Part shown: positions 54,654 to 64,000 of the stretch, piece by piece
Numbering within the stretch: the stretch's first letter is position 1
How the letters are laid out: each line of letters opens with the position of its first letter
Source: Trichomonas vaginalis G3
Lineage: Eukaryota > Parabasalia > Trichomonadida > Trichomonadidae
Length of the DNA: 64,000 nt
Direction of reading: 5' to 3'
Assembly (NCBI RefSeq): GCF_026262505.1
Contig: NC_067208.1
Location: 2,852,001 to 2,916,000, forward strand
Translations under genes and position numbers: made by a program
The notes under the pieces: model-generated
Databases searched by the model: none
Seen by the model: the letters and a program-made list of their open reading frames with translations, nothing else
What the model was told of the DNA's origin: nothing

Positions 54654-54824
54654 TCAATCTATAAGAAATTCATCCGTATATTCTGAATATGATATAGATT
54701 CTATTGATTCATAATCAGAAATATCGCTCATGCCAGAAATCTGATTTCCTCTCATTTTTCTAACAGTTCTGATTATATTAACAATAGTGAGAATTACAAC
54801 AACTACTATTATGGAGGTTCCCAT
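54654..54824 (-). pseudogene. displaced 3' end of the membrane-protein gene
   Basis: 54744-54824 is identical to 55642-55722 over 81 bases and encodes the same 27 residues (membrane segment [18 protein letters not shown] plus RTVRKMRGN). After it the frame continues for about 29 residues as a Ser/Tyr/acidic tail (SDISDYESIESISY...) to a TGA at 54654. This looks like the native cytoplasmic tail of the gene at 55579-56745, now cut off from the rest of the gene by the insert between. Confidence 0.75.
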
Positions 54825-54835
54825 GAAAAAACCAG

Positions 54836-55626
54836 AATTTTCGAAAAAGTGACACCAACTATTAAAGTTATTTTATTACTAGATTTATTTACAAATTATA
54901 AGATAATATCATTAACCGAATATATTTTTAATATAAATAAAAAACTTTTTTTATACAAAAAATTACAATCAATCGATAAATATTATAAAACATTTATTCC
55001 AAAAAGATTAAGTAATAGGTGGGATCCTGCATATAATATAATTTTATGTCATAAAGCTTACAAATTTTAGATGGACCACAGTGAGAATGTGAGTGGTTAA
55101 TTTAAAGGTGGTCTGATAAAGATATCGAAGCTTACTCAACACAGCATGAAGCAGTTTCTAATACACAATCTTACTAGTGGTGTTTCGGTCGCCAGCGCTC
55201 TCATAGGGGTGCTGATTTCAAAAACCACTACTTCAAATTATTCAATAATACTCAACACAGCATGAAGCAGTTTCTAATAAATATATACATATATAAATAT
55301 ATACATATATAAATATATACATATATAAATATATACATATATAAATATATACATATATAAATATATACATATATAAATATATACATATATAAATATATAC
55401 ATATATAAATATATACATATATAAATATATACATATATAAATATATACATATATAAATATATACATATATAAATATATACATATATAAATATATACATAT
55501 ATAAATATATACATATATAAATATATACATATAGAAATATATACATATATATATAAATATATAAATAACAAAATACAATCAAAAAATAGTGTTTGGAAAT
55601 TTAAGGCTAAGTGTCACTTTTTCGTA
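54836..55626. mobile_element. TIR-bounded insert in the 3' end of the membrane-protein gene
   Basis: GAATTTTCGAAAAAGTGACAC (54836-54856) and its near complement GTGTCACTTTTTCGTAAATTC (55606-55626; one mismatch) bound about 790 bases. Exact 81-base copies of host coding sequence lie outside both ends, far longer than normal target duplications, so duplication and insertion may be one repair event. Inside are a 73-codon open frame (no family seen), a 30-base direct repeat (about 55133 and 55249) around a hairpin, and an AT microsatellite. Confidence 0.6.
55279..55560. repeat. 16 bp AT microsatellite, about 17 units
   Basis: A unit of AATATATACATATATA repeats with almost no change except near the right end. 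All frames stay open through it, which gives meaningless Tyr/Ile open frames. Confidence 0.95.
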
Positions 55627-56745
55627 AATTCTACCACACTCATTTCCTCTCATTTTTCTAACAGTTCTGATTATATTAACAATAGTGAGAATTACAACAA
55701 CTACTATTATGGAGGTTCCCATCGTCACATTGATATATGTAGTGACTTTTGGAACAGGAGTTTTAATGTAATCAGTTTGAATTGGTGGATGGGTTTCATG
55801 AATCTCTGGAACATCATTACCTCTAACAATAACATTTGGTGGGTCATCCCAATCTCCTTCCCATGTTTCTTCCGGAGTTTGTAAAGGTGTAATTGAAATT
55901 TGACTGACAAGTTCAGAAGAAGAGGATATTGAGGAGGATGATTCTTCTATTTCATCAGGTGGTTCATCAATAATATCCGAGCTGCTTTCTTCAGTTTCTC
56001 CATTTTCATTTCCTTCTTCTTCACTTTCATCAATTGAATCGAGAGTAGGGATGTCTTTACTGTTATATTCAGCCTCTTCATGACCCTGTGGCTGAACGTT
56101 ATTCAGATTGATAGTAAATTTTCTAATTTCATTATTATTAGATAATTTGAATATGAGATATATAGGAATTCGATCTGAATTAATAGTTTTTGATCTTTGC
56201 CAACCAATTCTTCTGTAATCATTATAGCCAACTCTGTAAGTAAGTTGATCATTTCTATTAAGTGTGTTTTTAACAACAACTGAAGCTTTTTGATGTAAAA
56301 ATATAAGACAAAACTGAGATGGTGGCTGCCCAATCGGATTTGATGAGTAATCTTGGATATTGAATGATTCTTTTGTCGAGATGATCGTACCACTAGGGCA
56401 TATTGAGTTCCTAATTTTCCCTCCTCTTACATTAATATCTTTTGTGGAAGCAGGTTTTACGTAAACCGAAAGAGATGACATGGATTTCCAAACTTTATTT
56501 TTTTCTTCATCTGATGCAATATTCCATGTTGAAATGTCTGACAACGAAGTATATTTTGTATATGAATATCTTACTTCATCGGCACTTTCTAGATTAAACA
56601 AATTCAAGAAAGTTACATTGTTTTTCGAGTCAGCTCCTATAGTAAAAACGCATGGATTTGAATTTGAACACTCTAATGATGTTTCTTTTATATCACTATA
56701 TAACTTCTTGACCTGTATAAACAAAAGGAATAAAACATTTAGCAT
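55579..56745 (-). CDS. single-pass membrane protein with an acidic Ser-rich stalk; tail replaced by insert
   Basis: Codes for 388 residues. Features in order: a hydrophobic signal-like start ([11 protein letters not shown]), an extracellular domain of about 220 residues with a few Cys (no family recognised), an acidic and Ser-rich stalk (about 235-300), a Thr/Pro-rich neck, a membrane helix (about 340-360), and a short tail. The last 17 or so residues ([11 protein letters not shown]...) are read from the end of an inserted element; the likely original tail survives at 54654-54743. The start is backed by a TCACTTTC initiator whose first base is 11 bases before the ATG. It is probably a surface protein; the replaced tail may alter internalisation or signalling. 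Function unknown. Confidence 0.75.
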   Translation of the reverse strand: MLNVLFLLFIQVKKLYSDIKETSLECSNSNPCVFTIGADSKNNVTFLNLFNLESADEVRYSYTKYTSLSDISTWNIASDEEKNKVWKSMSSLSVYVKPASTKDINVRGGKIRNSICPSGTIISTKESFNIQDYSSNPIGQPPSQFCLIFLHQKASVVVKNTLNRNDQLTYRVGYNDYRRIGWQRSKTINSDRIPIYLIFKLSNNNEIRKFTINLNNVQPQGHEEAEYNSKDIPTLDSIDESEEEGNENGETEESSSDIIDEPPDEIEESSSSISSSSELVSQISITPLQTPEETWEGDWDDPPNVIVRGNDVPEIHETHPPIQTDYIKTPVPKVTTYINVTMGTSIIVVVVILTIVNIIRTVRKMRGNECGRIYEKVTLSLKFPNTIF

Positions 56746-56751
56746 TTTGTG

Positions 56752-56758
56752 AAAGTGA
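56752..56758 (-). promoter_or_regulatory. trichomonad-type initiator (Inr)
   Basis: Read leftward TCACTTT; the A at 56756 would be the first transcribed base, 11 bases before the ATG at 56745. Confidence 0.6.
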
Positions 56759-56761
56759 CAA

Positions 56762-58200
56762 ATTTTAAAGACAATTGAGATGCAAACATATTGTTAATGA
56801 TATTTTATTCTATTTTAATTTTTATATTTTGATTGAAATTTGAATGAATATTGAAATTATATAATTTACAAAAAATGTTGATAGTGAACAAAGAATACTA
56901 TCTTATGGTGCATATTAAAAACACATGAAAATTCAAATTGAAGCATCATTTTAATAGAATTTTGATGTCATATTAATTCTACATTCAATAAAAAACTAAC
57001 ACGAAATAATGACTTTTGAAAAGGCTTCAATTCTATTATTTAACTTTTATTAAGGTTACAAATTTTGCTCAAAATCTTTATTACATACAATATGCGATTT
57101 TAATAATTTTGGATAACAGCATAATTAACAATTTTTCCCTCAAAATAATACTCTTTCAAAAAATTAAAGTCCAATTTACATCAGACAATTTCTTCACTAT
57201 AGTGTTGTCAATCTAATTTTCAACTTCGATCAAAATATGAATAAACCGAAACTTTTCAATACTCTTTCAATCTGAAAATTGACAATCTTTTCTTGAAACG
57301 ATAATTGTAATATATCTCCTTATTAATTTAGTCATACATTCAATACATTATGAATTTCTACTTACAACTCTTGAAATCTTTTCGAAAATACATTGTCAAA
57401 AGTTTTTTTTTAAAGCAATTGGATACTATGAGGAAACTTCATAGAAATTCGAAAGGATCAAGCAAATAATTTTGTCAGAACGGGAAAAATATCTCAAAAA
57501 TAATACAATTTTGAATCTATGTTATCCTTAGCAGGATTATTAACAAAATAGGCAAAATGTTGTCATTTCCTTTTTGTTTCGAATTCAATAGAAATAGAAT
57601 ATTTAAAATATTTTTGAGTTCATTTTTGTAAAATGCATTAGTTCCATCTCAAATATATAAGTTATCCACATTTTTATATTTAAACAACGCAAATAATTTT
57701 GATTAAGAATAATATCTTCAAAAAAGATAAGAATAGAATATTACACAGATGTTAGCATCTCTTTACAGTTTTTCAATGATTACTACACTACAAAATTACC
57801 ATTCGTTGAATGAAATCATGAAAAATAATTTGATATTAGCTAGGATTCCATATTTTGTTTACTAAATCATCAATATAATCACATACAATATATTATTGTA
57901 CTAAGATAAATGATTATATTCTTCAAATATAATTTTTTTGTAAATTATTTGAAGCGTTTGGCATTCTGATGAATTGTAATAAACTATTGGGAAAGGAAAG
58001 TAAATTATATTTGATTTCTAGTAAAAATTAAACTGAAGAAAAAAAATATTGTTTTTTTGATGTGTAAAATAAAAATGAATTTAATCAATTAATTAAGAGG
58101 GCGATATTTCAACGGTGGCTGCAATTAACTCCTTCATCACTTCTGTATCAGTCTTTAATTGGTCATTATTAAATAGGATTAAAGAGTTTCATAAAAAAAA
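56762..58200. other. AT-rich intergenic region
   Basis: No feature was recognised in 1.4 kb. Confidence 0.5.
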
Positions 58201-58206
58201 GCATTT

Positions 58207-59140
58207 CAAATTGGCACGAGTTGCCCATATATATACCGCTTTCAAAGCAGATTGGAAATAAAATGCTCCAGATGTAATTATAATACTAATATATAATCCA
58301 CGCCCAATGGATTATTTATGGGTATTATAATTACATCTGGAGCATTTTATTTCCAATTATAGGGCAAATATGTGTATTCACATATTTAAAAAACCAATTT
58401 GAATTCCATTTTTTTTTCTTGAATAAATTGGGAAAATAAAAGAATAATGCGATCACCCGGGAACATTAAGGTACAGCGTTAATTTCCATTATGGTATTGA
58501 TTCAGCAAGAATAAAGAAACATCTTTTCTTACCGTTGAAGATCAAAAGAGGAAAATTAAAATTTCATGCTATTTTTCATCTCTCTTCTTTTGTTCGTTCG
58601 TCACAGCTCATGAAGAGTCTGATGTGAGACGAAAACAAAATGTTATTGAAAGAGATTCTATCTCATTGTCTTTGTTTGTTCATCACAACTCATGAAGAGA
58701 GTTATGTGAGGCGAAAACAAAGTGGTTTCGAAAGGGAATCGACTTCTTTCATTATTCTACGTCGCAGAACTAATGACAAGTTCTATATGTAACTAAAATA
58801 TACAAAGAAATTTACCTCTTTCTTTCTTTCTTTTTGCCTCATATTTAAGAACAATAAAGTAAAATGAGAACTCAATTGAAGTGCATTAATAACAATGATC
58901 TTTTCAAAGTTTTTTTTTGAAGCTTATTACTATGAAAAACTTGTTATGTAAAATAAATTTTCCTCTTTTGATCTTCATTCATCAACCCAATATGGAATAT
59001 TAACTAAAATGATCTAAGCAAAGGATATATCAGGAGCAAAAGATCATCAATCTTCATTGTTGCTCCTTTTTACTTTGCAAATAAAAAGCTTCTGATGCTT
59101 CATTTATTTTGCAAATATTTATGATGAACTCAATAAAGTT
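58207..59140. repeat. hairpin cluster 3
   Basis: Opens with a 107-base hairpin whose 36-base arms (58251-58286 and 58322-58357) are exact complements, itself inside CAAATTGG/CCAATTTG. Next, GAAGATCAAAAGAGGAAAATT (58537-58557) pairs exactly with 58956-58976 and encloses a string of hairpins, two of them sister copies (about 58588-58641 and 58668-58722, sharing the CATGAAGAG loop and CGAAAACAAA arm). Three more follow between 59028 and 59140. Confidence 0.8.
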
Positions 59141-59732
59141 CAATCAAATATTATCCATACCTTTTTTTTTGATCATTTTGACAGCAATCTCTGAGTTACC
59201 AAATGTCTTTGCTCGCATAAATAGTGAGGTACTCAGGATGTGTCATTATACCTTTGATCCCTAAATGATCTTTAAAAAATTGAGAAGATTAATTAAGAAA
59301 CTGTAATGAATGTTGCTTCATCTTGAATAATACTTGCTGTGAAATGTCTCCTTTGAATACTTTTTTCTGAAATGAAAAAATTTGATTTTTGAAAATTATG
59401 AAATTGAAACTTGGATCTTGTATTATTCTTATTCATCACCTTATGGCATTGATAATGTTAATTCTTTCTCAATTTATAATTATTCTTTTGACAATTTTCC
59501 CAATTTGAATCAATTTTTTTTTCGATATTAAATTAATCTTTTGTGAATTAATGTTGTTGACAAGGACAGCCTAGACTGCTTTATTAAGTGTGAATTTTGA
59601 ATTGATCGTAATAATATTTTTTTGATTAAATTTAATTTCGAATTTTTTTTTTGAGGGGATTAAATTAATAATGATTAGTGAAATGATACAAAAAGTGATA
59701 TCCGAAGTTAACAACAACCACAGTGAAATACC
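59141..59732. other. AT-rich intergenic region
   Basis: No feature was recognised. Confidence 0.5.
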
Positions 59733-60239
59733 TTAAAAAATTTCGAGTTGATCCAATTCGAATGAATCAAATTCAGAATCAATTAATTCGATATCGCTTG
59801 GATCAGGACCCGTAGCATCATGAATGGAAAGGTCTCTCTTCTTTCTTCTCTTCCCATCACGCAATCCTAAGATTGTTCCTGATTTTCGAATTAAAAAACC
59901 TTTAGGATTGTCAGTGTCTTCGTGAAGAACGCCTATAAACTTCAAATAGTTGCCTTGCTTCTTAGCTAGACCCTTGAAGTCTTTGAATATATCCCAATTC
60001 TTATCCATGAAATCAACAGCAACATCAAGAGTTCGATAAATCTCTGGATCGGGCGAAAGATGGAACTTTTCGCTTACTCTATATATGATTGCTTTGATTT
60101 CAACGAAAATGTGTCGATATTCTAGAATGTATATCTTATAGGCGTCAGTTTTGGTGAGATTTGGATTTACATTCGCTTTTGCGAAATTTCGAGCCTTTGT
60201 TTGCCTTTTCGAATAAATTGAGTGTTTATTGACCTCCAT
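59733..60239 (-). CDS. basic small protein, possible divergent family member D
   Basis: Codes for 168 residues. It lacks the clear second block of members A-C, but has MDKNWDIF at the place where they have ENW, a basic stretch (GKRRKKR), and the C-terminal PDPSDIELI matching their DPSDI motif. It ends in an acidic, hydrophobic tail (SFELDQLEIF). No initiator is obvious in the first 30 bases upstream. Either a fast-evolving member or an unrelated protein with the same docking peptide. Function unknown. Confidence 0.65.
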   Translation of the reverse strand: MEVNKHSIYSKRQTKARNFAKANVNPNLTKTDAYKIYILEYRHIFVEIKAIIYRVSEKFHLSPDPEIYRTLDVAVDFMDKNWDIFKDFKGLAKKQGNYLKFIGVLHEDTDNPKGFLIRKSGTILGLRDGKRRKKRDLSIHDATGPDPSDIELIDSEFDSFELDQLEIF

Positions 60240-60544
60240 TCCCTAGTTAAAGGCAGTTTCTCCAAAACTGACCATAAAACACATCTCAATTTTCTTATCT
60301 CAAAAATTAATAGAAAAATTGAAATAGTTTGTTTGGTCGGTTCCCCGGTGAAAACATGTCTTATAATGTCTTCACAAAATCACAGTTGAAGAGCAATTCC
60401 ACATATGCTTGGAATCAAAATTTGTGACTCCATTAGCAAATAATTTTAACTGATTGAGAGTGTGGTTTATTGAATAAGACACCAAAAAAAAGTGCGATGT
60501 TTAAATTTTTGTAAACTGTCTTTTTTTTTTTGACAGTAAACTGA

Positions 60545-60735
60545 AATGTGATTCCTTCCAAGAGAAGCTTCCCAGGGCCCGAGGCCCCCGATATTCAAAA
60601 GAATTCTAACATATGCAACTATGTAGTATTTTTAGATCGCCGCATCTGGAAGTGGAAACAGAGGATTGGGAGCTATGGAGCTCCTAGAGAGGCAGATTTG
60701 TCGATCTTGGCTCACCCAAAGTTTTATATTTAAAA
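60545..60735 (+). other. GC-rich island, possible decayed gene or RNA
   Basis: About half G+C, against roughly a quarter around it, with GGGCCCGAGGCCCCC and a self-pairing GGAGCTATGGAGCTCC. A 61-codon open frame covers it but matches nothing known. A small ACTGTC/GACAGT hairpin with a T loop lies just upstream (about 60516-60540). Confidence 0.35.
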
Positions 60736-61115
60736 AGATAACTAACTTTTAATTAATGTTGGTCAAATTGAGGGCATCCAAAAATTGAATAGTTTACAAA
60801 TACGTTTTTTTATATTTAGAAATTGATTTTTTTATTAAAATAACAACAAAAATAAGGTATAAAGTTTATAAGCATGATTCTTTGAGGAAGAAAACAATCT
60901 TCTGCGCGTATGGAACAGGAAACACGCCGAAATTAAATTGCTGATTATTGTTATCATTTTGGAACTTTCTAACATGGTATGAATTGATGTGAAATATTCT
61001 CGACAGAATTCCCTAGCCATTGGTTAATTCTGTCATTTTTTATCGTCATAAATCAAAAATTTCACATTGCTAATTAATATTTTGAATAACGATTTTTTTT
61101 AAAAAAATTTATAAA

Positions 61116-62075
61116 GTGGAATTTTTTGACTCTTTCAAAATTAAAAATATATTTCCTTTCATTATAATTGCTCTATCATTTTCAACACCACATAGTACAG
61201 GATATGTTACTCCATTTAGTACACCACATTCAACAGGACATGTTACACCACATTCAACAGGACATATTACACCACATTCAACAGCACACAAAACTCCATT
61301 TAGTACAGTTCATTCAACACCGCATAGTACAGGCCATTCAACACCTCATTCCACACCACATTCTACAGGACATGTTACTCCATTTAGTACAGTTCATTCA
61401 ACACCGCATAGTACAGGCCATTCAACACCTCATTCCACACCACACTCAACAGGACATGTTACACCTCATTCCACACCACATTCAACAGGACATGTTACAC
61501 CTCATTCCACACCACATTCAACAGGACATGTTACACCTCATTCAACACCATTTAGTACAGCTTTTTTGACACCTTCCCCTACATTGGCGGCAACACCAGG
61601 TCCTTCACCTCTTCAAACTTTGGCACAAACACCCTCACGAAGCAGGACGCCAGACACCGATGAAACAATTACACAAACACAAAAAGTAGTTAAAACAATT
61701 ACAACTACACAAATTTCACTCGGTAACAACATTTATACATTCACTTATATTGAGACGGAGACTATTATCTGGATAGAAATGATTGTTGAAGATGTAGCAA
61801 AGAGAGACAAAGAAAGAGCCGCCAAATTGATTGGCCTTATATCTGGCGGTTTACTTCTTGCTTTCATTTGTGCAGCTTTAGGTTTGTATTATTACAGAAA
61901 CGCTAAGAAAGGTACTGATGAAACAGAAGGTTCTGAGTTATCTGATGAAACTGATATTGGAAATGTTGCAAGCGACCAAACAAGAGTTTCTTTGGATATA
62001 GAAGACCCAGATTTAATAACAAAGGACACTGAAATGGACGAAGATGATCAATTTATGAATAATGTTGATTTCTAA
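61116..62075 (+). CDS. mucin-like single-pass surface protein; no ATG at start
   Basis: Codes for 319 residues. Features: a hydrophobic signal-like start (IFPFIIIALSFS), about 125 residues of a repeat based on TPHSTGHV/TPFST, a Pro/Thr-rich spacer, a Thr-rich part (VVKTITTTQ), a membrane helix (about 238-260), and an acidic tail of about 58 residues. The Ser/Thr/Pro density implies heavy O-glycosylation; His every few residues is unusual and could bind metal. The frame has no ATG: it begins at GTG after a stop at 61087, and there is no ATG between a possible initiator (TCATTTT, 61033) and the repeat. Either the start codon was lost or a non-ATG start is used. Confidence 0.7.
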   Translation: MEFFDSFKIKNIFPFIIIALSFSTPHSTGYVTPFSTPHSTGHVTPHSTGHITPHSTAHKTPFSTVHSTPHSTGHSTPHSTPHSTGHVTPFSTVHSTPHSTGHSTPHSTPHSTGHVTPHSTPHSTGHVTPHSTPHSTGHVTPHSTPFSTAFLTPSPTLAATPGPSPLQTLAQTPSRSRTPDTDETITQTQKVVKTITTTQISLGNNIYTFTYIETETIIWIEMIVEDVAKRDKERAAKLIGLISGGLLLAFICAALGLYYYRNAKKGTDETEGSELSDETDIGNVASDQTRVSLDIEDPDLITKDTEMDEDDQFMNNVDF

Positions 62076-63021
62076 TTTTAATATATGGTTTTTTATTTTT
62101 GTTTGTAGTTGGGATTTTAATTAAAAATGCAATATCTTATATTTCGGTATAATAATATGTTTTTTACAATATTGGAAATACAAAAAGTATTTCAATATCA
62201 AGTTTTGAAATAAAAATAATCATAATTAAATTTTTATCAAAAAATCAAATTCTTCTTGGATTATTTTATTCAAGATCAAAGACCAATTGATTTTGTTCAT
62301 TTGAATTCACAGATACAAAATATTGAAAATACATTTTTATGATTTTCATCATATTTTGTTAAAATTACTGTTATACAAAGAGTTTAAATGAAAATACTCA
62401 ATGATAATGAAAAGTTGAATAATCCCGAAATCGTTTATTCTTGAAATTAATATAGATTTTGAGAATGCATTTTAATATTGTTTGCATGTCAGCTTTACCA
62501 TTAGATGAAACATACATCATTCCTTTGAAATTTATTATAATTTGATTTCGAAAAGAGCTCACAAACAAGTTTTTCGATTCACATTTATATACCATTATAT
62601 TTTTATACAAAGTTATGCAGGAATTTTGATCATTTATTGATTCAGTGAAAAAACCGAGTCGAAAAACTTAACGTCAGATTTCTAAAGAGATGATAGCAAT
62701 AGGAGATTTAAAAAATTGGGATGCCATTTTCATTAAAATCAGCTCATGACATAAAAAAATAAAACGCTGAGAATCTTGATCAATCATTCAAATTTCATTT
62801 GTTCAATCTTATTAAACAACAGATACTCTTCATATTTTTGCTTAATATCGTTTTATACGAGAGTTCTCAAATTATTTATTACCAAAAGCAGATTTTCAAT
62901 TGCACAATGTACGCTTGATTACTAAGTAGCACAAAATTGTTTACGTAATCAACATAAACTTTTTTTATCTGAATTATTTTTCCATTCAAATTTTCCTCAG
63001 AATTTTTTCCTCTTCCTGAAG
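62076..63021. other. AT-rich intergenic region
   Basis: No feature was recognised apart from AT-rich DNA that must hold the promoter of the next gene. No clear TCAYTWY initiator stands within 20 bases of its ATG. Confidence 0.5.
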
Positions 63022-64000
63022 ATGATTTTTCTTCCAATTCTATTTAGTTTGGCAATTTCTTCCACAAACCAAGAAGAAATTCCTAACGCTCCTTCATTTC
63101 AGAGTTTAGCAAAATCCAATTCACATGAAAACGAAATTAATAATTATCAATATGTTTCCAGAGAATTATCAGAAAATGACAATATCGATACACAGCAAAC
63201 AAAGTTTCAGTTCTATTTCAGCAATATTTTAATAAAAAATTTAATAATAAAAATTTGTTGGGCTTTAGGATCGGGAGTGGATCCTGCATCAAGTGGAGCC
63301 ATTTACGTGTTTAAATCTTCCCTTACAACAAGTAATGAAGTTAATACGTTCACTTCAAATCGTGCAACAACAGGCGGAGCCATCTGTTGTATCCAATCCC
63401 AAGTATACTTAATGAAATCAGTCTTTGATCAGAACATTGCCTATAAATATGGTGGTGCCCTTTGCTACGAAGGAGATTCTCTTGCCCAGAATGCTCTCAA
63501 CGTCAAATTAGTACTCCAAGAGTGCACATTTAATGGAAATAGGGCATACTCATGCGGTGGAGGCTTATCAGCCTTAGCCTGCAGAGAAGCAATACTAGAT
63601 CATTGCGAATTTAAGCAAAACCATGCCGCATCATTTGACGGAGGCATGGAGTGCTGCTTGACAAATAGATTAGACATTTTCGATACAAAATTCATTAATA
63701 ACTACATTACAAACAATTTCCTGGATGATAAAGACGTTTCCGAAGATGTCAGAAAACGTTATCAAAAGTCGATTAAGTTCGGAGGTGGAGCATTGTATTT
63801 CGGAGGCCCACCAATGCCTAAAGATGAATCAGCACCAACAGCATATGCATCTTTTTATACACAAAGTTGCTGTTTCTTCAATAGCTTTGTTTTGGACAAA
63901 GATACATCAGAAGTTTATGATTTTACAAATACAGAAGAAGATACAAACGAATACCAAGGAAGAGGACATGAAATATACCTGAATTCTTATATTGGATGGA
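63022..64000 (+). CDS. Pmp-like (Chlamydia polymorphic membrane protein-type) beta-helix surface protein, 3' end outside window
   Basis: 326 codons are seen, open to the window edge. A signal peptide (MIFLPILFSLAISS) is followed by an Asn/Ser-rich region and then right-handed beta-helix repeats with the Pmp signature GGA(I/L): GGAICC, GGALCY, CGGGLSAL, GGGALYFGG, alternating with FxxN-type turns (FNGNRAYS, FKQNHAAS). Proteins of this kind form a large surface family in trichomonads and are thought to act in contact with host cells. Several Cys pairs suggest disulphides outside the cell. The C-terminal membrane segment expected for the family lies beyond the window. Confidence 0.85.
   Translation, partial: MIFLPILFSLAISSTNQEEIPNAPSFQSLAKSNSHENEINNYQYVSRELSENDNIDTQQTKFQFYFSNILIKNLIIKICWALGSGVDPASSGAIYVFKSSLTTSNEVNTFTSNRATTGGAICCIQSQVYLMKSVFDQNIAYKYGGALCYEGDSLAQNALNVKLVLQECTFNGNRAYSCGGGLSALACREAILDHCEFKQNHAASFDGGMECCLTNRLDIFDTKFINNYITNNFLDDKDVSEDVRKRYQKSIKFGGGALYFGGPPMPKDESAPTAYASFYTQSCCFFNSFVLDKDTSEVYDFTNTEEDTNEYQGRGHEIYLNSYIGW

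Noticed and set aside
55242-55582. Tyr/Ile-rich open frames of about 100 residues in three frames
   Set aside because: They translate the 16-base AT microsatellite; all frames stay open because the unit lacks stop codons on that strand.
61168-61569. 133-residue open frame inside the mucin-like gene
   Set aside because: It is a frame shadow of the Ser/Thr/His repeat; the other frame has signal peptide, membrane helix and tail.

Overview
The window looks like nuclear DNA of a parabasalid protist (Trichomonas/Tritrichomonas-like). Genes are intronless with very short leaders, and several start 10-14 bases after a TCAYTWY-type initiator. Long stretches between genes are very AT-rich. A large Maverick/Polinton is present, and surface genes include a Chlamydia-Pmp-like beta-helix protein and a mucin-like Ser/Thr/Pro repeat protein. 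The species call is inference.

Layout. 1-19454: most of a Maverick (Polinton), cut off by the left window edge. It carries a broken family B DNA polymerase, integrase-like parts, a packaging ATPase, three jelly-roll-like candidate structural proteins, a phage-tail-fibre-like protein of 991 residues, two KilA-N-type proteins and small unknown proteins. It is treated here as a fossil: the polymerase has about five or six breaks and the integrase about one, and most other frames are open, so it is probably fairly young. 19464-19958: the 3' part of a host ubiquitin-specific protease gene abutting the Maverick end, as if the element had landed in that gene. 21823-22863: a small TTAA-flanked element.

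24270-28049: a 3.8 kb DNA transposon with ~1 kb inverted ends built partly of ~120 bp tandem units, a 10 bp target duplication and an rve-type DDE transposase split by one stop codon. 30914-41066: a 10.15 kb element that appears to encode no protein, with 437 bp inverted ends and a 10 bp target duplication. Its inside is almost wholly inverted repeats: a stem enclosing about 15 hairpins, a 1.8 kb palindrome, a head-to-head array of 133 bp units (20 and 13 copies) and a 47 bp tandem array.

41 kb to the end: sparse host genes. Four short genes (23.5, 41.5, 49.7 and 60.0 kb) appear to be one unrecognised family, three clearly related and one divergent. Near 54.6-56.7 kb a membrane-protein gene has lost its own tail to an inserted TIR-bounded element, and the old tail survives beyond the insert behind an exact 81 bp copy of the membrane segment. 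Two more hairpin clusters (52.6-53.2 and 58.2-59.1 kb) have the same architecture as the hairpin string in the giant element. The most novel signal in the window is this recurring design, an outer stem enclosing a string of imperfect 45-110 base hairpins.

All repeat counts, skews and alignments were made by eye from the sequence; no search was run.
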